Origin: Nocardia sp. CC227C
Lineage (GTDB): Bacteria; Actinomycetota; Actinomycetes; Mycobacteriales; Mycobacteriaceae
Length of the DNA: 64,000 nt
NCBI RefSeq assembly: GCF_030767025.1
Contig: NZ_JASITE010000017.1
Coordinates: forward strand, 82,956 to 146,955
Direction: 5' to 3'
Shown: positions 42,166 to 51,512 of the stretch, piece by piece
Layout of the letters: each line of letters starts with the position of its first letter
How positions within the stretch are numbered: position 1 is the first letter of the stretch
Program-made: the position numbers and the translations under genes
The notes under the pieces: generated by a model
What the model was told of the DNA's origin: nothing
The model's database searches: none
The model's input: only the letters and a program-made list of their open reading frames with translations

Positions 42166-42624
42166 TGGCTACCCCTCTCGACGCCGGTGACCTGCCTCCG
42201 GCGACTGTTGCTTGACGCACCTTACTACGGAGTTAGGAAAAACACATCACGCTCTTGTGCTGTCCGTCATAGAGCCGGATCACTTTCCGCGAACTGATGT
42301 GAACAGCGACAACATGGTTGGGAAATATCACAAAGAACCAGGCAAGCGTCTAGAACTCGTTCTAGTTACCGAACAATCGTTCACTGATCTCAACACAATC
42401 ACGACCCCGCCCCGATAATTAATTGGAAAGAATTTATCCGAAATCCAGCCGGTGCGCGTAATGATTCCGCGAGTTCATGACGAGCCGGCAACATCCGACC
42501 GGTCCGAAGCGATGAGTCAGGACACGGCTGCGCAACATGTGGCAGTACAACCGGCGATCGGGAACGAATACTGACAGGATGTGCTGACACCGTTGACAGA
42601 TCGGCATCCGACGTCTGGAGGGAC
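42166..42624. other. Divergent regulatory region of the mce operon and the exported protease
   Basis: 459 bases without a gene. It contains the KstR-type box at 42351-42364, about 186 bases from yrbEA. The part near the protease (42410-42600) is AT-richer than average but shows no promoter I can fix; no other palindrome is clear. Confidence 0.6.
42351..42364. promoter_or_regulatory. KstR-type operator
   Basis: TAGAACTCGTTCTA matches every fixed position of the KstR consensus TnnAACnnGTTnnA and also its preferred TAGAAC half-sites; the symmetry extends one base further each side (C...G). KstR is the cholesterol-responsive repressor that controls mce4 in mycobacteria and Rhodococcus. The only operon reading away from it that fits is yrbEA-mce. 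Confidence 0.78.
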
Positions 42625-43299
42625 ATGATCAGGAAACTCGCCAAGGTGGCCCAGGCCACCTTCGCCGTCGCCATGAGCGCGGCGCTGCTCGGGTCGGGAG
42701 CCGGGACCGCACTAGCAGACCCCGCACCCCCCGTGTTGGGCGGCGGCTCCGGAATCGTCATCGACAACGAGTACGAATGCACCCTCACGACGATCGGGCA
42801 CGACGCCGCCGGCCGACTGGTCGGACTGACCGCCGGGCACTGCGGCGATCCCGGCGCGCAGGTGTACGCCGAAGCCGCCCGCGGATACGGCGTGATCGGG
42901 ACGTTCGTGCACTCCGACCACGCGCTCGACTACGCCGTCATCGAATTCCAGCCCGGCCGGGTAGTTCCGGTGAACCGGATCGGGAACGTGACCATCACCG
43001 GGATCGGCGCACCGCCGCAGTTCCCGATGATCGTCTGCAAGGAGGGCCGGACCACCGGCAACACCTGCGGTGTCACCTGGGGCGACGTCTTCGCCACCAA
43101 CTACGAGACGTGGACCCAGATGTGCGTGGTCGAAGGCGATTCCGGCGCGCCCGTCGTGGTGGGCAGCACCCTCGTCGGCATGGTGAACGCCTACCTGGCC
43201 ATCGCCTGCTTCGGCCCCGAGGTGGGCACCAATATGGACGCCATCATGGCGGATATCAATGCCCGCGGCGGTGCGGGCGCGGGCTACCACCCGATCTGA
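42625..43299 (+). CDS. Secreted S1-family serine protease
   Basis: A 224-residue exported chymotrypsin-like protease. The signal peptide is residues 1-31 (AVAMSAALLGSGAGTALADPAP). The triad is visible: His in LTAGHCGD (about 71), Asp in ALDYAVIEF (about 102) and Ser in EGDSGAPVV (about 172). Four more cysteines (CTLTTIG, CKEGRTTG, CGVTWGD, CVVEGD) suggest disulfides. The size and motifs match small streptogrisin-like enzymes. A repeat element lies directly after the stop. Confidence 0.85.
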   Translation: MIRKLAKVAQATFAVAMSAALLGSGAGTALADPAPPVLGGGSGIVIDNEYECTLTTIGHDAAGRLVGLTAGHCGDPGAQVYAEAARGYGVIGTFVHSDHALDYAVIEFQPGRVVPVNRIGNVTITGIGAPPQFPMIVCKEGRTTGNTCGVTWGDVFATNYETWTQMCVVEGDSGAPVVVGSTLVGMVNAYLAIACFGPEVGTNMDAIMADINARGGAGAGYHPI

Positions 43300-43307
43300 A
43301 CTCGCCT

Positions 43308-43436
43308 GCCTCTCCGCGACTTCAGCGCGCGGCTGAGAGCCGCTGACCGGTATGCACGCGTGCCGCCGGTCAGCGGCGAACCAATTCTGGGCGTGCCCGA
43401 CGAGTTACCCCGACTCGCACGAAATCAGTTGTCACG
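43308..43436 (+). repeat. Intergenic 129-bp repeat, copy A
   Basis: First of three related copies. Shared blocks, in order: CCTCTCCGCG, TTCAGCGC, TGCACGCGTGCC, ATTCTGGGCGT, GAGTTACCCCGAC and ATCAGTTGT. It holds a 12-bp perfect stem GCCGCTGACCGG (43339-43350) / CCGGTCAGCGGC (43366-43377). Read on the minus strand it starts about 34 bases past the stop of the lipoprotein gene. The protease gene converges from the other side. Confidence 0.8.
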
Positions 43437-43469
43437 CTTCGATCTCCGTGCCGGACAGCCTTCCCGGGA

Positions 43470-44087
43470 TCAGAGCGGCGTCACGCAGACGACGAAGCGA
43501 CGCTCGTCGTAGACATAGCCCTGATCGCCCCGGGTGCAGTCGTCGACGCTGGTGGTGTCGCGCTCGATGGCCAGCACCTGCACGCCCTCGACGGCGGTGG
43601 TCGAGGAGCAGTCGATGCGCTCGGGATCGTCGCCGCCGAGTTCCAGGCAGCCGCCGACGACCCAGTCGATATCCAGGCACAGCGCACCGGTCTCGATGCC
43701 GCCCAGGGTCTCGTAGTACGCCTGGTCGACGTCGGTGGGGCACTGGTCGTTGGTGCGGGCCTTGCCGATCACCCTGTAGTTGGAGCTCTCCGAACCGCAG
43801 GGCACCTGCACGATGGTGGCATCGTCGGTGGTGCCGCCCAGCCGAACGCAATCACCGATCGCGGCCTGGAAGTCGGTGGAGCCACCCTCGTCCGCGCCGG
43901 TGGTGGGTGCGAGAGCGGTCGTGGTCGGGGAAACGGCCGAGGTGGTGGGCGCGGGGCTGGCGGGTCCGGCGTTGTCGGCCGCCAGCGGAGTGCCGGTCAC
44001 GGTGGACCCACAGCCCGCGAGGACCAGGGCGGCCGCTGCGGCGAACGCGGAAACGGCGACCCGGAGAGAGAACGACTGTCGCGACAC
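43470..44087 (-). CDS. LppU-like lipoprotein
   Basis: A 205-residue lipoprotein: signal ending in lipobox LAGC near residue 26, a Thr/Pro/Ala-rich linker, and a domain with six regularly spaced cysteines (GDCVRLGG, VPCGSES, QCPTDVD, LCLDIDW, GCLELGG, DCTRGDQG, VVCVTPL). This pattern resembles mycobacterial LppU and septum-formation-type domains. It would sit on the outer face of the membrane. Repeat copy A follows its stop. Confidence 0.68.
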   Translation of the reverse strand: MSRQSFSLRVAVSAFAAAAALVLAGCGSTVTGTPLAADNAGPASPAPTTSAVSPTTTALAPTTGADEGGSTDFQAAIGDCVRLGGTTDDATIVQVPCGSESSNYRVIGKARTNDQCPTDVDQAYYETLGGIETGALCLDIDWVVGGCLELGGDDPERIDCSSTTAVEGVQVLAIERDTTSVDDCTRGDQGYVYDERRFVVCVTPL

Positions 44088-44334
44088 GATGAGTCCTGTA
44101 TTTCCTTAGTAAGATCATGCTTTTGCTTCCTGGAATGCATACACCACCCGTGGGAGACGCGTCACCCCGAAAATCTCGGGGCGCGGGCATCCCGCCGACC
44201 GGTGGCGGACCCGCGGCCCCGGCCGGGAACCGCGGACCACTCGGTAATCGGGCGTGCCCGGGTGGATGTGAACACCGCGGCGGAGCGACGCCCGGCGCGG
44301 TCCGAATTCGAACCCGCGCGGGGCCGACAACGTA

Positions 44335-45753
44335 ATGAAGGACATGAGCGCTGCAGCCGGGGCCCGGGGCACTCCGTCGACCGCACCGGTGCGGGGGCCG
44401 CGGCCGGTGCTGTGGCACGCGCTGCGGGCCGGTGTGGATTTCGAGGGGTACTTCCGGTGGCGGCGCGACCGCGACGGGGATCCGTTCGCGGTGGGTTTTC
44501 CCGGCTTCGGAACGGCCCTGTTCACGGGGACGGCGGCCGGGGCGCGAGAGCTGTTCCGGGCGGCCGCGGAGTCGGTCGAACCACCGCTGCCGAATCCGAT
44601 CGAGCCGATGGTGGGCCCGGGATCCTTGATATTGACGGCGGGCGCACGACACCGACGGGATCGCACCATGCTCGCGCCCGCCTTCCATGCCAGCCGAATT
44701 CGCGCCTGGGGCACCGTCATCCGGGATGCGACGGTGGCGGAGCTGACCGGCGAGCGCACCGGGGCACCCTGGCGGGCGGGCGCCCGGGTGGATGCGCGGG
44801 CGGCCGCGCGCGCCATCACCCTGCGGGTGGTGCTGGCCGCGGCCCTGGGTGTGCACGACGCCCGCGAACGCGGCGAATACACGAGCGCGACAACGGAATT
44901 CCTGAACGCCTACGGCGGGCCGCTGATGCTGCTGCCCGCGCTGCGGCGCGGCGCGTTCGGACTGTCGCCCTGGGATCGGTTCACCGCCGCGCGCGAACGG
45001 CTGGACGCCCTGATCGACAGCGATATCGCCGCACGCCCCGTCGACGCGCCGGGCGCGGACGTGCTCGGCACGATTCTCGCCGCCCGGTGCGCGGACGGCG
45101 GCCGCCTCGGCGCGGCGGAGGTGCGTGATCAGGTGCGCACCCTGCTGGTGGCCGGACACGAGACCACGGCGACCGTCTTGGTGTGGGCGCTCTACCGACT
45201 GCACCGGCATCCGTCCGCCCTGGCGCGACTGCGGGCCGAACTGGCGGCGAACGCCGGAGCCGAACCCGCCGAACTGGCGCGGTTGCCATATCTGGACGCG
45301 GTGTGCCAGGAGACGCTGCGGCTGCATCCGCCGGTGCCGATCGTGCTGCGCCGCTTGCGGGAGGGCGGCACGCTATGCGGCCGGGAGCTGGCGGCGGGCG
45401 ACACCATGGGCCTCGCGGTACCGCTGCTGCACTCCGATCCCCAGGTGTGGGAGCGACCGGAGGAGTTCCGGCCCGAGCGGTTCCTGGAACGGCGGTACGG
45501 GCCGTTCGAATTCGCGCCGTTCGGGGGCGGGCATCGGCGCTGTATCGGCGCCGCGCTGGCGGATTACGAACTGCGCATCGTCCTCGCCACGCTGCTGAGC
45601 CGGGTGCGGCTGCGGCTGTCGCCGCGGTTCGCGACGGGCCGGGTCCCGATCTCGGTGCCGCACAATATCGCCACCGGTCCGCGCGCGGCCATCACCTTCG
45701 ATGTGCTCGAATCCCACGGCGTCAGCCGTGATTTCGATCACACAGAGGTTTGA
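44335..45753 (+). CDS. Cytochrome P450
   Basis: A 472-residue soluble P450. The I-helix oxygen motif is AGHETT (near 272), the K-helix ETLRLHPP (near 325) and the heme-binding loop FGGGHRRCIG with the Cys ligand near 403. The family is that of the CYP110/CYP138-like bacterial enzymes that resemble microsomal P450s (long N-terminus, WERPEEFRPERFL). Start ATG 44335; an ATG at 44344 is also possible. No ferredoxin or reductase gene is adjacent, so electrons must come from elsewhere. The substrate is unknown. Confidence 0.9.
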   Translation: MKDMSAAAGARGTPSTAPVRGPRPVLWHALRAGVDFEGYFRWRRDRDGDPFAVGFPGFGTALFTGTAAGARELFRAAAESVEPPLPNPIEPMVGPGSLILTAGARHRRDRTMLAPAFHASRIRAWGTVIRDATVAELTGERTGAPWRAGARVDARAAARAITLRVVLAAALGVHDARERGEYTSATTEFLNAYGGPLMLLPALRRGAFGLSPWDRFTAARERLDALIDSDIAARPVDAPGADVLGTILAARCADGGRLGAAEVRDQVRTLLVAGHETTATVLVWALYRLHRHPSALARLRAELAANAGAEPAELARLPYLDAVCQETLRLHPPVPIVLRRLREGGTLCGRELAAGDTMGLAVPLLHSDPQVWERPEEFRPERFLERRYGPFEFAPFGGGHRRCIGAALADYELRIVLATLLSRVRLRLSPRFATGRVPISVPHNIATGPRAAITFDVLESHGVSRDFDHTEV

Positions 45754-45904
45754 GATCACATCGTTCGGGTTCGAGTCCGCCGCTCGGGGCGCGGCGGCGA
45801 ATCGCCGGGGCGAACAGCGTGTCGCCTCACGGCGAGTCACCCACCCCCGTGAGTGTGCCGCAATTCACACCAGTTGGTCGGTATGCATAACCGCCAGAAC
45901 GTGA

Positions 45905-45933
45905 TTGGCATGCCCGTGATCGCACGGTAGGAA
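45905..45933 (+). promoter_or_regulatory. Candidate promoter of the L,D-transpeptidase gene
   Basis: TTGGCA (45905-45910), 17-base spacer, TAGGAA (45928-45933). It leaves a leader of about 90 bases before the TTG start, which carries GGAGAGG at 46017-46023. Confidence 0.5.
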
Positions 45934-46031
45934 TGAGTGCGGGGTTGGGGCCTGCCGCGAGATACCTGCTCGCGCTCTGCGCGCGTGGCGCATATCCGCG
46001 CGCGAACCGAAGGACCGGAGAGGACACCGCC

Positions 46032-46937
46032 TTGCGCACGACCACGTACCGGAGAACGGGACTGCTTTCCCTCGCCGCCACCGCGGCGGCCGGACTGGTG
46101 CTCGCCGCCCCCGCACAGGCCGCCCCGCTGTGGCCGGGCGGACCCGATATCCCGGGCGTTCCGTCGGCCGTCATGCCGCAGCCGGCACCCGGTGACACCC
46201 CGAACTCGCCCAACGCCAACGCCCCGGTGCCGCCGGCCAACTTCGCCGCGCCGAACGTCAGCCCCGGTGACGGCGAGGTGGTCGGCGTCGCCCAGCCGAT
46301 CATCATCAACTTCAAGGAACCGGTCACCGACCACGAGACCGCCGAGAAGGCCATTCGCATCACCTCCACCAACAAGGTGAGCGGCCACTTCTACTGGTTC
46401 GGCGACAAGCAGGTGCGGTGGCGGCCCGAGTCGTTCTGGCCCGCCGGTTCCCAGATCACCGTGGAGGCGGGCGGCACCCACGTCGCCTACGAGATCGGCG
46501 ACGAGTTCATCGCCACCGCCGACGACAGCACCCACGAGATCACCGTGACCCGCAACGGCGAGGTCGTGCGGGTGATGCCGACGTCCATGGGCAAGCCGGG
46601 GCACGAGACCCCGAACGGGACCTACATCACCAGCGAACGCAATCGCAAGATGATCATGGATTCCTCCACCTACGGCGTGCCCGTCACCGATCCCGAGGGT
46701 TACAAGCTCGAGGTCGAGTACGCGGTGCGCATGTCCAACAGCGGCATCTTCGTGCACTCCGCCCCGTGGTCGGTGGCACAGCAGGGCGTGTCGAACGCCT
46801 CGCACGGCTGCCTGAACGTCAGCCCCGCCGACGCCAAGTGGTACTTCGAGAACGTGAAGAAGGGCGACCCGGTGATCGTGGTGAACACCCAGGGCGGCAC
46901 CCTCAACGCGGGCGACGGCTACGGCGACTGGAACTGA
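46032..46937 (+). CDS. L,D-transpeptidase
   Basis: A 301-residue exported peptidoglycan cross-linking enzyme making 3-3 links. The signal peptide ends near PAQAAP. An Ig-like domain follows (GEVVGVAQPIIINFKEPVTD in part), then the YkuD catalytic domain with IFVHSAPWS and the active-site motif SHGCLN (Cys near residue 260). TTG 46032 is chosen because GGAGAGG lies 8 bases upstream and the signal peptide then starts in the usual place; an ATG at 45933 would put 33 unrelated residues in front. Repeat copy C begins 10 bases after the stop. Confidence 0.85.
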   Translation: MRTTTYRRTGLLSLAATAAAGLVLAAPAQAAPLWPGGPDIPGVPSAVMPQPAPGDTPNSPNANAPVPPANFAAPNVSPGDGEVVGVAQPIIINFKEPVTDHETAEKAIRITSTNKVSGHFYWFGDKQVRWRPESFWPAGSQITVEAGGTHVAYEIGDEFIATADDSTHEITVTRNGEVVRVMPTSMGKPGHETPNGTYITSERNRKMIMDSSTYGVPVTDPEGYKLEVEYAVRMSNSGIFVHSAPWSVAQQGVSNASHGCLNVSPADAKWYFENVKKGDPVIVVNTQGGTLNAGDGYGDWN

Positions 46938-46947
46938 CCACCCAACG

Positions 46948-47067
46948 CGACAACTGATTTCGCGAGAATCCGGGTAGCTCATCGGGCACGCCCGGAATCG
47001 GGTCGGCCGTCGCCACGCGCGGCCGACGGTCGACGGTTCTCAGCCGGGCGGGCTCGCCGCCGGGCCA
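46948..47067 (-). repeat. Intergenic 129-bp repeat, copy C (inverted)
   Basis: Reverse-complement relative of copies A and B: ACAACTGATTTCG, GGGTAGCTC, CGGGCACGCCC and TTCTCAGCCG align with copy A read on its minus strand. A stem GTCGGCCG (47002-47009) / CGGCCGAC (47020-47027) sits where copy A has its stem, with different bases. It follows the L,D-transpeptidase stop. Confidence 0.75.
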
Positions 47068-47125
47068 CAGCCCGCATTGATCGAATTCGCGTACGGAACA
47101 TACTGGGCGGCCGTACTATTCGCGC

Positions 47126-48172
47126 ATGTGTGCGGTGCGGGGAGATCTGGATCACATTCCGGCCGAACCGCGCTTGCGCCGACATTTCAGATTCCGGGCA
47201 TCGGGTGGTAACCGCGCGTTTGCCCGCACCCGTCAGGCTGCGCCGGTGCGATCGAGGCCCGAGCGAGTACTGCCGCAACCGAAGGTCCGCGGCTGGCGGG
47301 GCCGGCCGTGGCAGGACTACGCGCTGTTCATCGTGCTGGTCGCGCCGAATCTGATCCTGTTGTCGGTCTTCGTGTATCGGCCGCTGCTGGACAATATCCG
47401 GCTGTCCTTCTTCGACTGGAACATCTCCGACACCACCGCCACCTTCATCGGGTTGGACAACTACCGGGAATGGTGGGGGCGCGCGGATTCGTGGGAGGTG
47501 GTCACCAATACGGTGGTCTTCACCCTCGCCGCGGTGGTCGGCAGCATGGTGCTCGGCCTCGCACTGGCCCTGCTGCTGGACCGGAAGCTGTTCGGCCGCA
47601 ATGTGGTCCGCTCCGCGGTGTTCGCGCCGTTCGTCATCTCCGGCGCGGCCATCGGCGTCGCCTTCCAGTTCGTTTTCGATCCCGGATTCGGCCTGGTACA
47701 GGACATCCTGCGCAAGGTCGGCCTGCCGGTGCCCGACTTCTACCAGGACCCGAACTGGGCCCTGTTCATGGTGACCGTCACCTACCTGTGGAAGAACCTC
47801 GGCTACACCTTCGTCATCTATCTGGCGGCGCTGCAAGGGGTTCGGCAGGATCTGATGGAGGCCGCCGAGATCGACGGCGCGAGCCGCCGGACCACCTTCA
47901 CCCGCGTGCTCATGCCGCAGTTGCGGCCCACCACCTTCTTCCTGTCCATCACCGTGCTGCTCAACTCGCTGCAGGTGTTCGACATCATCTACACGATGAC
48001 CCGCGGCGGGCCGCTCGGCACCGGCACCACCACCATGGTGGTCCAGGTCTACCGCGAATCCTTCGTCAACTTCCGTGCCGGATATGGCGCGACCGTGGCC
48101 ACCATCATGTTCGTGGTGCTGCTGATCGTGACGCTGGTCCAGGTGCGCACCATGGATCGGGACGAGCGATGA
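47126..48172 (+). CDS. ugpA: ABC importer permease, UgpA type
   Basis: A 348-residue binding-protein-dependent permease with six transmembrane helices and the EAA loop (LMEAAEIDGASRRTTFTRVLMP in part). An N-terminal 55 residues are basic and not conserved. It is the first gene of a permease-permease-binding protein-ATPase operon of the order ugpA-ugpE-ugpB-ugpC. In Mycobacterium tuberculosis that system imports glycerophosphodiesters; the true substrate here may be another sugar. A TACTAT -10-like hexamer ends 6-7 bases before ATG 47126, so the message may be leaderless. Confidence 0.87.
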   Translation: MCAVRGDLDHIPAEPRLRRHFRFRASGGNRAFARTRQAAPVRSRPERVLPQPKVRGWRGRPWQDYALFIVLVAPNLILLSVFVYRPLLDNIRLSFFDWNISDTTATFIGLDNYREWWGRADSWEVVTNTVVFTLAAVVGSMVLGLALALLLDRKLFGRNVVRSAVFAPFVISGAAIGVAFQFVFDPGFGLVQDILRKVGLPVPDFYQDPNWALFMVTVTYLWKNLGYTFVIYLAALQGVRQDLMEAAEIDGASRRTTFTRVLMPQLRPTTFFLSITVLLNSLQVFDIIYTMTRGGPLGTGTTTMVVQVYRESFVNFRAGYGATVATIMFVVLLIVTLVQVRTMDRDER

Positions 48173-49053
48173 AGCGGCTCCGCAGCGCCCAACTGACCGC
48201 CCACGGTGCCGGACGGACCATCGACAGAGCCCGGTGGGCAACGATTTTCGGCTACTGCGCCATGGTCTGCGTGCTGATCGTCATCGGTGCGCCGCTGCTG
48301 TGGATTCTGATCACCTCGTTCAAGGACCGCGGCGACATCTACGTGCAGCCCGCCGTGTACCTGCCGAACAGCTGGCATCCGGAGAACTACTCCTACGCCA
48401 CCACCACACTGCCCTTCTGGACCTTCCTGAAGAACTCCATCATCGTCACCGCGGTGGTGTCGGCGGTGAAGTTCGCGCTCGGTGTCTTCAGCGCGTACGG
48501 GCTGGTGTTCCTGCGGTTCCCGGGCAAGAACGTGGTGTTCCTGGTGATCATCGCGGCGCTCATGGTGCCCAACCAGATCACGGTCATCTCCAACTACGCG
48601 CTGGTCTCCCAGCTCGGTTGGCGAAACACCCTGACCGGCATCATGGTTCCGCTGTTCGGCGTCGCCTTCGGGACCTTCCTCATGCGCAACCACTTCCTGT
48701 CACTGCCCGGCGAGATCATCGAGGCGGCCCGCATGGACGGGGCGGGCTGGTGGCGGCTGCTGACCCGGGTGGTGCTACCCATGTCCGGGCCGACCATGGT
48801 GGCCTTCGCGGTGATCACGCTGGTCAACGAGTGGAACGAATACCTGTGGCCGTTCCTCATGGCCGACGGTCCCGAGGTGGCCACGCTGCCGGTGGGCCTC
48901 ACCCTGCTGCAGAACACCGAGAACCCCAGCGTCACCAACTGGGGGCCGGTCATGGCCGGAACGATCATGACCATGCTGCCGATTCTCGTCATCTTCCTCG
49001 CCCTGCAACGTCACATGATCAAGGGCCTCACCTCCGGTGCGGTCAAAGGCTGA
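48169..49053 (+). CDS. ugpE: ABC importer permease, UgpE type
   Basis: A 294-residue second permease with six helices (IFGYCAMVCVLIVIGAPLLW, KNVVFLVIIAALMVPNQITV) and the EAA loop IIEAARMDGAGWWRLLTRVVLP in part. It overlaps ugpA by ATGA. It would heterodimerise with UgpA to form the pore. Confidence 0.87.
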   Translation: MKRLRSAQLTAHGAGRTIDRARWATIFGYCAMVCVLIVIGAPLLWILITSFKDRGDIYVQPAVYLPNSWHPENYSYATTTLPFWTFLKNSIIVTAVVSAVKFALGVFSAYGLVFLRFPGKNVVFLVIIAALMVPNQITVISNYALVSQLGWRNTLTGIMVPLFGVAFGTFLMRNHFLSLPGEIIEAARMDGAGWWRLLTRVVLPMSGPTMVAFAVITLVNEWNEYLWPFLMADGPEVATLPVGLTLLQNTENPSVTNWGPVMAGTIMTMLPILVIFLALQRHMIKGLTSGAVKG

Positions 49054-49072
49054 GTTCCACAAGGAGATTCCC

Positions 49073-50395
49073 GTGTCCGATCTACGTCTGCCGTCCCTGT
49101 CGCGGCGCGGCTTCCTCGGCCTCGCCGGTGCGACCGCGGCCGGTCTCACCCTGACCGCGTGCGCGGGCACCGGAGGCGGCGGCTCCCAGGGCGGTGACCC
49201 CAACCAGCTCACCTTCTGGTCCAACCACCCCGGCACCTCCAAGGATCTGGAGGCCGATCTGATCAGCCGCTTCCAGCAGCAGTTCCCCGAGATCACCGTG
49301 AACCTGGTCGACGCGGGCAAGAACTACGAGGAGGTGTCGCAGAAGTTCAATGCGGCGCTGTCCGGCGGTGAACTGCCCGATATCGTGGTGCTGTCCGATG
49401 TCTGGTGGTTCAACTACGCCCTGAACGGCACCATCGAACCGCTGGACCATCTCTTCGCCGACGCCGGGGTGGACACCTCCGACTACGTCACCTCACTGCT
49501 CGAGGACTACAAGTTCGACGGCAAGTACTGGGCGCTGCCGTACGCCCGATCGACCCCGCTGTTCTACTACAACAAGGACGTCTGGGCGCAGGCCGGACTG
49601 CCGGACCGGGGACCGGAGACCTGGCAGGAGTTCGACGAGTGGGGTCCGAAGATCCAGGAGGTCGTCGGCGACGGCAAGCTCGCGCACGGCTGGGGCAATG
49701 CCACCGACTATCTGGCCTGGACCTTCCAGGGGCCGAACTGGACCTTCGGCGGCGCGTACTCCGACGAGTGGAAGCTCACCTTCAACGAACCGGACTCGCT
49801 GACCGCGGGGAACTTCCTGCGCGACATGATCCACGCCAAGAAGTACGCGGGGGTGCGCAAGCAGATCGCCCCCGACTTCAGCGCGGGCCTCATCGCCTCC
49901 ACGCTGGCCTCCACCGGCAGCCTGAGCAGCATCGTCAAAGACTCGAAGTTCGATCTGGGCACGGCGTTCCTGCCGCATCCGAACGGCGCGGGCTGCACCA
50001 CCGGTGGTGCGGGTCTGGCGATCCCGTCGCGGATCTCCGATGAGCGGAAGGTGAACGCGCTCAAGTTCATCAACTTCCTCACCGGTACCGAGGGCACGGT
50101 CGCGTTCGCCCAGGGCACCGGGTACATGCCGGTGCGCAAGTCCGCGCTCGCGGATCCGAGCGAGCAGCGGTACCTGGCGGAGAACCCGCACGCCAAGACC
50201 GCCATCGACCAGCTGCCGCTGACCAGGTCGCAGGACTACGCGCGGGTCTTCGTGCCGGGTGCCGATCAGATCATCGGCGCGGGTTTCGAGAAGATCTGCC
50301 TGCAGAACGCCGATGTCACCGCCACCTACGCCGACGTCACCAACCAGCTGCAAGCCATCCTCGACCGGCAGATCCTGCCGAAACTGCCCAAGTAA
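49073..50395 (+). CDS. ugpB: ABC importer substrate-binding protein, UgpB type
   Basis: A 440-residue extracytoplasmic solute-binding protein of cluster B/D (sugar or glycerophosphodiester). It combines a twin-arginine motif (LSRRGFLGLAG) with a lipobox (LTAC near residue 29), so it is a Tat-exported lipoprotein. Typical strands follow (LTFWSNHPGTSKDLEADL, LPDIVVLSDVWWFNY). Aromatic-rich parts (YARSTPLFYYNKDVWAQAG) probably line the site. GTG 49073 has AAGGAG upstream. Confidence 0.87.
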   Translation: MSDLRLPSLSRRGFLGLAGATAAGLTLTACAGTGGGGSQGGDPNQLTFWSNHPGTSKDLEADLISRFQQQFPEITVNLVDAGKNYEEVSQKFNAALSGGELPDIVVLSDVWWFNYALNGTIEPLDHLFADAGVDTSDYVTSLLEDYKFDGKYWALPYARSTPLFYYNKDVWAQAGLPDRGPETWQEFDEWGPKIQEVVGDGKLAHGWGNATDYLAWTFQGPNWTFGGAYSDEWKLTFNEPDSLTAGNFLRDMIHAKKYAGVRKQIAPDFSAGLIASTLASTGSLSSIVKDSKFDLGTAFLPHPNGAGCTTGGAGLAIPSRISDERKVNALKFINFLTGTEGTVAFAQGTGYMPVRKSALADPSEQRYLAENPHAKTAIDQLPLTRSQDYARVFVPGADQIIGAGFEKICLQNADVTATYADVTNQLQAILDRQILPKLPK

Positions 50396-50425
50396 CACTC
50401 TCTTTCGGAAGAAGGTCCGGCCACT

Positions 50426-51508
<1,083 letters not shown>

Positions 51509-51512
51509 GGCG

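Noticed and set aside
42371..42384. Second KstR-like site (CGAACAATCGTTCA)
   Set aside because: The AAC and GTT half-sites are four bases apart instead of two, so it does not fit the consensus.
44305..44325. TTCGAACCC resembling a tRNA T-loop
   Set aside because: No paired stem and no acceptor or anticodon arms can be drawn around it.
45755..45790. tRNA T-loop-like GGGTTCGAGTCC near the end of the P450 gene
   Set aside because: The flanking bases do not form a five-pair T-stem and the preceding 60 bases are coding, so there is no tRNA.
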